A stretch of DNA of 64,000 bases. Origin: Tsukamurella paurometabola (lineage in GTDB: Bacteria > Actinomycetota > Actinomycetes > Mycobacteriales > Mycobacteriaceae). Shown piece after piece: positions 59,269-64,000 of the stretch. How positions within the stretch are numbered: the stretch's first letter is position 1; every line of letters begins with the position of its first letter. The stretch lies in contig NZ_LR131273.1 in NCBI RefSeq assembly GCF_900631615.1, forward strand, positions 3,504,850 through 3,568,849, written 5' to 3'. The position numbers and the translations under genes were made by a program. Under the pieces are notes generated by a model. It had not been told where the DNA came from. It saw only the letters and a list, made by a program, of their open reading frames with translations, and did no database searches.

Positions 59269-60223
59269 ATGCGGCGGTACCGGCGATCCGCGGGTCGGCG
59301 TCGTCCGCGAGGGCGCGCAGCGCCGCTTCCGCGCCCGGGGTGGGGATCTCGGCGAGTGCCTGCGCGACCCGCTGCCGCACAGCGTACTCCGCGGAATCCC
59401 GCGCGGTGGCCGCCAGCTCGATGCTGATCCGCTCCGCGTCGGGGCTCGCGGCGGCGATGACTCCCAGCGCCTCCGCAGCGTCGACGTCCTTCTCGCCCTC
59501 GCGCACCATGCGCAGGAGCTCCGGGACGGCCGCCGGATCGCCGCGCAGTCCCAACGCGACGGCGGCGATCACCCGGACGGAGCCGTCGTCGTTCTCGAGT
59601 CCGGTCCGCAGGGCATCGTCCTGACCGGGCGCCTCGGCGAGCGCTTCGACGGCGCGCCGACGGGCGTCCGGGGCGGGGGAGTCGAGCGCCTCGATCAGGG
59701 GCGCCAGGTCCCCTGCATCGGTCCGCGCGAGCGCCCAGCGGAGCGCGCCCGCCACGTTCGTGCTCTCCTCCTTGAGCAGCGCCTCGGCCAGGGCTTCGGC
59801 GGGGGCCCGCCCCGTGAGCGCAGCACGCTGCCGCGCGGCGGGGGTGACACTGTCGAGGTGCGAGAGGAGGTTCACCACGTCGAGGACCTGCTCCCAATCG
59901 GCAGGGCCGCTGGCCGAGACCCGCCGCAACCGCTCCACCAGTTCCGTCTCGAGACGGATCCGCTCGCGAGCGCGCGCGATCATCTCGGTGACGAGCTGAT
60001 CGGGTGCGAACGACGGGTCGTCGAGCGCGCGCCCGATCTCCTTGAGGGACAGTCCGAGTGAGCGCAGGCTCTCGACGTGGAAGATGCGCCGGATGTCGCC
60101 GTCGGTGTACTCCCGGTACCCCGACGACGACCGGTGCGAGGGGCGGACGAGGCCCAGCGCGTCGTAGTGCCGCAGCATGCGGGCGCTCACGCCCGAGCGG
60201 TGCGCCACCTCGCCGATCCGCAT
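59243..60223 (-). CDS. MerR regulator fused to HEAT repeats
   Basis: The 326-residue protein has residues 1-75 as a MerR domain (MRIGEVAHRSGVSARMLRHY, YREYTDGDIRRIFHVESLRS) and a coiled dimerisation helix to about 115. About five HEAT-like repeats follow to the end (APDARRRAVEALAEAPGQDD, GSVRVIAAVALGLRGDPAAV, ADPRIAGTAAFILRRPER). HEAT repeats bind proteins or DNA, so this regulator probably senses a protein partner instead of a small ligand. It follows a HEAT-only gene by 19 bp in the same operon. Confidence 0.85.
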   Translation of the reverse strand: MRIGEVAHRSGVSARMLRHYDALGLVRPSHRSSSGYREYTDGDIRRIFHVESLRSLGLSLKEIGRALDDPSFAPDQLVTEMIARARERIRLETELVERLRRVSASGPADWEQVLDVVNLLSHLDSVTPAARQRAALTGRAPAEALAEALLKEESTNVAGALRWALARTDAGDLAPLIEALDSPAPDARRRAVEALAEAPGQDDALRTGLENDDGSVRVIAAVALGLRGDPAAVPELLRMVREGEKDVDAAEALGVIAAASPDAERISIELAATARDSAEYAVRQRVAQALAEIPTPGAEAALRALADDADPRIAGTAAFILRRPER

Positions 60224-60242
60224 GGCCTCGCCCTCCCTCCGG

Positions 60243-60875
60243 TCACTCCGCGCGGCCGAGCGCAGCCACGCGCTGCGCCTCGTGGACCGAGCCCGCGAAC
60301 CCCGAGTCCGGGTCCTCGAGCAGCCGCGCGATCTCCGCCACGTGCTGCCGCACGGCGTCGCTCGTCACGGTCGCGCCCTCCACCGCGGCGATGCCCTCGT
60401 CACCGAGCGCGAGGATGCTGCGGCTCAGGCTGCGGCGCGTCTGGGCGTCCCCGCGCCCGAGCTGCGCGGCCAGAGCGCCGGCGGCCGACCGTCGGGCCGC
60501 GGCGTCCGGGGCGAGCACACCGGCCGTGCGCCACGCGGCCTTCGCCACCTCGCCGTCGGGGTCCCCGCTGAGGGCGACGGCCTCCGCGAACGCCGGTGCG
60601 GCCGCGGCGCCGCCGATCTTCGACAGCGAGTGCAGCGCCTGACTCCGGGCCTGCGGCACCGGCGACGCGAGCTCCGCCCGCAACAGCGGCACCGTCGCGG
60701 CCGCGGGGAGCCGCGTCAGTGCCCAGGTGAGCATGTCGCGCACGAAGAAGTCCGGCTCGACCGCGCACCGCTCCACGAGCGCGGCGGCGTCGACGGTGCC
60801 GGGCGCAGTGCCCGCGTCGAGCGCCGCGCGCAGGCGGATCGAGGCGTTCTGATGGTCGAGCAGGGTCCGGGCCAT
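60243..60875 (-). CDS. HEAT-repeat protein
   Basis: The 210-residue protein starts at ATG 60875 behind GGAGG. Repeated helical pairs (FFVRDMLTWALTRLPAAATV, VPQARSQALHSLSKIGGAAA, GEVAKAAWRTAGVLAPDAAA) are of the same type as in the next gene. It is probably the partner or target-binding subunit of the MerR-HEAT protein. Confidence 0.8.
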   Translation of the reverse strand: MARTLLDHQNASIRLRAALDAGTAPGTVDAAALVERCAVEPDFFVRDMLTWALTRLPAAATVPLLRAELASPVPQARSQALHSLSKIGGAAAAPAFAEAVALSGDPDGEVAKAAWRTAGVLAPDAAARRSAAGALAAQLGRGDAQTRRSLSRSILALGDEGIAAVEGATVTSDAVRQHVAEIARLLEDPDSGFAGSVHEAQRVAALGRAE

Positions 60876-60913
60876 GATGGCCACCTCCTTGGATCGTCGG
60901 TGGCTCCATGGGA

Positions 60914-60936
60914 GACCCTGTCACGATGTCAAGGTC
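60914..60936. promoter_or_regulatory. MerR-type operator of the HEAT operon
   Basis: On the minus strand GACCTTGACATCG leads into TGACAGGGTC. The two 10-bp arms match at eight positions and the dyad sits over a TTGACA hexamer upstream of the HEAT gene. It fits autoregulation by the MerR-HEAT protein. Confidence 0.6.
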
Positions 60937-60956
60937 AAGCGCTGCAGGTCAGCGGC

Positions 60957-61142
60957 TCACTCCTTGTCGACGTCGACCACCTTCGCGCCCTCTGCGGCGC
61001 GCTGCACGGCGGCGGCACCGTCGTGGGCGCCCTTCCGCGAGGCGTAGGCCTGGCCCGACGCCACGACCTCGCCGTTGCCGGCCTTGAGCCGGAACCGGAA
61101 CTTGCCGGAGTTGTCCTCGTACACCTCGAACTTGCCTGCCAT
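60957..61142 (-). CDS. YegP/DUF1508 family small protein
   Basis: The 61-residue protein has KFEVYEDNSGKFRFRLKAGN then EVVASGQAYASRKGAHDG, the single YegP repeat. Function unknown; family members are linked to stress. ATG 61142 was chosen because it gives the family N-terminus. It faces away from the SPFH gene. Confidence 0.88.
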   Translation of the reverse strand: MAGKFEVYEDNSGKFRFRLKAGNGEVVASGQAYASRKGAHDGAAAVQRAAEGAKVVDVDKE

Positions 61143-61346
61143 CTGGAGCACCTTTCTCGTGGTGATCCCCGTCGTCGGGGCCGGATGCAGCGTATGACGT
61201 CGCCCACGGGAATGTGAGGCGAAGCGACCGACACGCCGGGCCCGGATCGCCGCGATCGAAACCGCCCTCAGCGAGCTACCAGCCGTTCCCAAGCGGCGTG
61301 ACTATCGTGGATCGCGACGGCAACGACGACAGGGGTGGCAGCGCAG

Positions 61347-62495
61347 ATGGGGATCATGGACCGGGTCCGCGGGGAACTCGTCGACATCATCGAGTGGCTC
61401 GAGGACAACCGCTCGACGATGGCGTGGCGGTTCCCGCGCTACAACAACGAGATCAAGAACGGCGCGCAGCTCATCGTGCGCGAGGGCCAGGAAGCCCTGT
61501 TCGTCTACCGCGGGCAGCTCGCCGACCGGTACGGCTCGGGCAACTACCAGCTGGTCTCGGAGAACATGCCCGTCATGTCCACGCTGCAGGGCTGGCCGCA
61601 CGGCTTCAAGAGCCCGTTCCGGAGCGAGGTCTACTTCGTCAACACCCGCCCCATCACCGATCTGCGGTGGGGCACGGCGAATCCGATCACCATCCGGGAC
61701 CAGGACTTCGGCATGGTTCAGGTGCGTGCGAACGGCCTCTGCGTCGTGCGCGTCGTCGACTCGCCGACGTTCCTGCGCCAGGTGATCGGGACCGACTCCA
61801 ACGTCGACTCGGACGAGATCGCCGAGCTGCTGCGCCGCACCATCACCACGGCCTTCTCCGAGATGCTCATCGAGACCGGCGTCGGTGCGATCGACCTGCA
61901 GGCCCGGCAGCGCGAACTCGCGGCGAAGCTGCAGGAGTACGTGCAGTCCAGGATCAACCAGCAGTACGGGCTCGCCTGCGAGGCCGTCGAGCTGAACATC
62001 TCGCTGCCCGACGAGATCACGCAGGCCATGACCCGCGGCGTCGCTCGCGGCGTGGAGGAGAAGGGCTACTACGGCAACGTCGGCGACATGAACCGCTTCC
62101 AACAGGGACGCGCCGCCGACGCGATGCTCGGCGCCGCGACCAACGAGGGAGGCGGCGGGGCCGGTGACTTCCTGGGCGCCGGCATGGGCATGGCGATGGG
62201 CCAGCAGTTCGCCCAGAACTTCCGGAGCCAGCAGGTACCGGCTCAGGCCGCGCAGCCGGGTTCCGGTGCGGCGCAGTCCGGCCCGCCGCCGCTGCCGAAC
62301 GCACAGGTCTTCCACGTGGAGCAGAACGGACAGTCCGCCGGGCCGTTCCCGCTCGAACAGTTGCGCACCATGAACCTCACCCCGCAGACGCTCGTGTGGT
62401 CGCCCGCGCTCACCGACTGGACCCCGGCCGGGCAGGTGCCCGCGCTGGCGTCGTTGTTCGGCCGGACTCCGCCGCCGCTGCCGCCGCGGACGTAG
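61347..62495 (+). CDS. SPFH-domain protein with C-terminal GYF_2 domain
   Basis: The 382-residue protein starts at ATG 61347 (GIMDRVRGELVDIIEWLEDN). Residues 1-245 match the YdjI/'virion core protein' SPFH family (NEIKNGAQLIVREGQEALFV, SPFRSEVYFVNTRPITDLRW, VRANGLCVVRVVDSPTFLRQ). A Gly/Ala/Pro linker leads to a GYF_2 module (FHVEQNGQSAGPFPLEQLRT, VWSPALTDWTPAGQVPAL). GYF modules bind proline-rich peptides, and the next gene begins with a Pro-rich stretch. Confidence 0.85.
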   Translation: MGIMDRVRGELVDIIEWLEDNRSTMAWRFPRYNNEIKNGAQLIVREGQEALFVYRGQLADRYGSGNYQLVSENMPVMSTLQGWPHGFKSPFRSEVYFVNTRPITDLRWGTANPITIRDQDFGMVQVRANGLCVVRVVDSPTFLRQVIGTDSNVDSDEIAELLRRTITTAFSEMLIETGVGAIDLQARQRELAAKLQEYVQSRINQQYGLACEAVELNISLPDEITQAMTRGVARGVEEKGYYGNVGDMNRFQQGRAADAMLGAATNEGGGGAGDFLGAGMGMAMGQQFAQNFRSQQVPAQAAQPGSGAAQSGPPPLPNAQVFHVEQNGQSAGPFPLEQLRTMNLTPQTLVWSPALTDWTPAGQVPALASLFGRTPPPLPPRT

Positions 62496-62497
62496 CC

Positions 62498-63766
62498 GTG
62501 ACCACGCCGCCCCCGCTACCCGGCCGCCCCGGCGGGCAGCCCGGACGACAGCAGCCCCCGCCGTCGCCCGCGCCGCCGCGCCCACCGCAGCCGCCCCGCC
62601 CCGCCGACCCCGTGACGGCGCGGTCGGAGCAGCTCGTGCCCGGCGTCCCGTCGGCCAACGACCGCGAGATGCTGCAGGTCACCGAGCAGACGCGCACCTA
62701 CCCGTGCGGCAACTGCGGCGACGCGCTGATCTACGACCCGTCGATCGGGAAGCTGCGCTCGCCGAGCTGCGGCAGCACGTACCCGGTGCTCCTCGACACC
62801 AGCAAGGTGTTGGTGCCGCACCCGCTGGGGCCCACGATGAACGCGCTCTACGCCCGTGCGGCCTCCGCGGAGCAGGTGCGGGTCGTGGATCACGAGGTCG
62901 TGTGCCAGAACTGCGGCGGCCACACCCTGTTCAGCGGCACCCTCACCGCCGTGAGGTGCCCGTACTGCAACACCCCGATCCAGCGCACCGATGTTCAGGC
63001 CGCGCCCGCGCGGCTCCCGGTCGACGGGATCCTCCCGCTGCGGGTGGGCGAGGACCAGGCGCGGCGGAACATCGAGGCCTGGGTGAACAGCCGCTGGTTC
63101 GCGCCGCGCGAGTTCAAGAAGTACCGCGTGCTCGGCTCGTTCACCAGCGTCTACCTCTCGTACTACACCTACGACGCCGAGGTGACCACGGACTACTCGG
63201 GCTCTCGTGGTGTGCACCGCACCCGCCGCGACCGCGACGGCAACATCGAGACCTACACCGACTGGTGGCCGGTGAGCGGACGGGTGCACGACAGCATCCG
63301 GCAGCTCGCCGAGTCCGCCAACACCGGACTCGACTCCGCTCGGGTCCGCGACCTCGAACCGTGGCCGACGGAGCAGTCGGTCACCTACACGCCGGAGTTC
63401 GTCGCGGGTCACCTCGCGCGCACCTACGACGGGGATGCGGCGCAGGTCTTCGAGGCGCAGGCGCGGCCACGGATCGAGGGCATCATCGAGCACACCGTGC
63501 GCCGCGACATCGGCGGCGACGAGCAGCGGATCAGCCGGATGAACCCGGTCTACCACTCGATCGACTTCCTCTACCTGCTCATGCCGGTGTGGCTGCTCAC
63601 CGTGACGTTCGCGAACAAGCCGTTCCAGGTGTTCGTCAACGGCGTGACGGGCGAAGTGCAAGGTCAGCGGCCGTGGAGTGCGATCAAGATCGCGTTCGCG
63701 GTCACCGTCGGCTTGCTGCTGGTCGGGCTCGCGGTGTACCTGTACATGCAGGCTCGCGGCGGGTAG
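62498..63766 (+). CDS. zinc-ribbon membrane protein, partner of the SPFH protein
   Basis: The 422-residue protein starts at GTG 62498, 2 bp after the SPFH stop. A Pro-rich N-terminus (1-45, PPPSPAPPRPPQPPRP) precedes two zinc-ribbon units: YPCGNCGDALIYDP...SPSCGS, with one expected Cys replaced by Ser, and VCQNCGGHTLFSG...RCPYCNTP. A beta-rich TFIIB-like conserved region then leads to two membrane segments near the C-terminus (LYLLMPVWLLTVTFA, IAFAVTVGLLLVGLAVYLYM). The Pro-rich N-terminus may bind the GYF module. Confidence 0.8.
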   Translation: MTTPPPLPGRPGGQPGRQQPPPSPAPPRPPQPPRPADPVTARSEQLVPGVPSANDREMLQVTEQTRTYPCGNCGDALIYDPSIGKLRSPSCGSTYPVLLDTSKVLVPHPLGPTMNALYARAASAEQVRVVDHEVVCQNCGGHTLFSGTLTAVRCPYCNTPIQRTDVQAAPARLPVDGILPLRVGEDQARRNIEAWVNSRWFAPREFKKYRVLGSFTSVYLSYYTYDAEVTTDYSGSRGVHRTRRDRDGNIETYTDWWPVSGRVHDSIRQLAESANTGLDSARVRDLEPWPTEQSVTYTPEFVAGHLARTYDGDAAQVFEAQARPRIEGIIEHTVRRDIGGDEQRISRMNPVYHSIDFLYLLMPVWLLTVTFANKPFQVFVNGVTGEVQGQRPWSAIKIAFAVTVGLLLVGLAVYLYMQARGG

Positions 63767-63792
63767 CCGCCGCGGCGGCGAGGAGGTACGTC

Positions 63793-64000
63793 ATGTCGTG
63801 GATCATCGTGGTGCTGCTCGCGGTCGTGGTGCTGGCCGTGCTCGCGGCCACCGGTTTCGCGATCGCGCTCGTACGCAACAGTCGCAGGCAGCAGCGGGCG
63901 GAGGCCGCCATGCCGTTCCCGTCGCGCGCCCCACTGTCGTGGTCCGGTTCGCACGTCCCCGAGGCGCGCCTCCATCGGCGCATCCGCACGGCGCTGCGCG
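63793..64000 (+). CDS. membrane protein, truncated by window edge
   Basis: ATG 63793 follows a perfect AGGAGG. The first 27 codons (MSWIIVVLLAVVVLAVLAAT) form one membrane segment, followed by basic residues (VRNSRRQQRAEAAM) and an unfinished soluble part. It is probably the third gene of the SPFH/zinc-ribbon cluster. Confidence 0.7.
   Translation, partial: MSWIIVVLLAVVVLAVLAATGFAIALVRNSRRQQRAEAAMPFPSRAPLSWSGSHVPEARLHRRIRTALR

Noticed and set aside
1-64000. CRISPR array
   Set aside because: No set of regularly spaced direct repeats of 24-40 bp was found anywhere in the window.

Overview
The window is high-GC actinobacterial DNA. A KasA/KasB-type beta-ketoacyl-ACP synthase, a PdtaR-type ANTAR response regulator, an LppP/LprE-like secreted protein, a Ddn-like F420-dependent family member and a Tat-exported phospholipase C together suggest a mycolic-acid-containing member of the Mycobacteriales, such as Tsukamurella, Gordonia or Rhodococcus. 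The genus is inference; no rRNA is present to settle it.

Layout. Positions 1-3100 are chromosomal: a CtaG-type oxidase assembly gene running off the left edge, a small HTH protein, pdtaR, and a PhaC-like alpha/beta hydrolase. A tRNA-Leu(CAA) lies at 3101-3174. Its last bases and one base beyond (3152-3176) recur as a perfect 25-bp copy at 34129-34153. These two copies bound a 31-kb integrated element. It carries a tyrosine integrase with an overlapping XRE regulator, an AlpA/Xis-like gene, a winged-helix gene followed by iteron-like repeats, and a rightward run of small proteins including three lipoprotein-like ones. Next come a nucleotidyltransferase, an IS3 element, a secreted serine protease and another lipoprotein, a Septu-like ATPase/HNH pair, and then a long leftward operon (18.3-30.9 kb). 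That operon encodes an FtsK/TraB-type translocase, a DUF2637-like membrane protein, a serine resolvase, an HEXXH protein and several accessory proteins, most joined by ATGA overlaps. It looks like the transfer module of an actinomycete integrative and conjugative element (AICE).

The transfer module is broken twice. An IS630-family element (two identical copies at 16.9 and 24.7 kb) splits the translocase gene, and an IS21-family element splits the lipoprotein/membrane gene just upstream of it. In both cases removing the IS and one target duplication restores a continuous frame exactly. Two unknown genes facing away from each other (31.0-33.4 kb) are the last cargo before the right attachment site.

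Positions 34160-64000 are chromosomal again. They hold a serine protease fused to a DNA/RNA non-specific endonuclease, a TetR/haloalkane-dehalogenase-like pair, a PlsC acyltransferase/TetR pair, the Kas synthase, an MgtC-like protein, a PF10118-type metal hydrolase/TetR pair, and an ethanolamine catabolic operon (permease, HAD-family lipoprotein, EutB, EutC). Further right are AraC, VOC, OYE/MerR, a GST-like CPWA-motif enzyme, an aminoglycoside phosphotransferase-like gene, an MFS exporter gene with an in-frame stop beside its TetR regulator, phospholipase C, a HEAT-repeat/MerR-HEAT operon, YegP, and an SPFH-GYF / zinc-ribbon membrane cluster that runs off the right edge.
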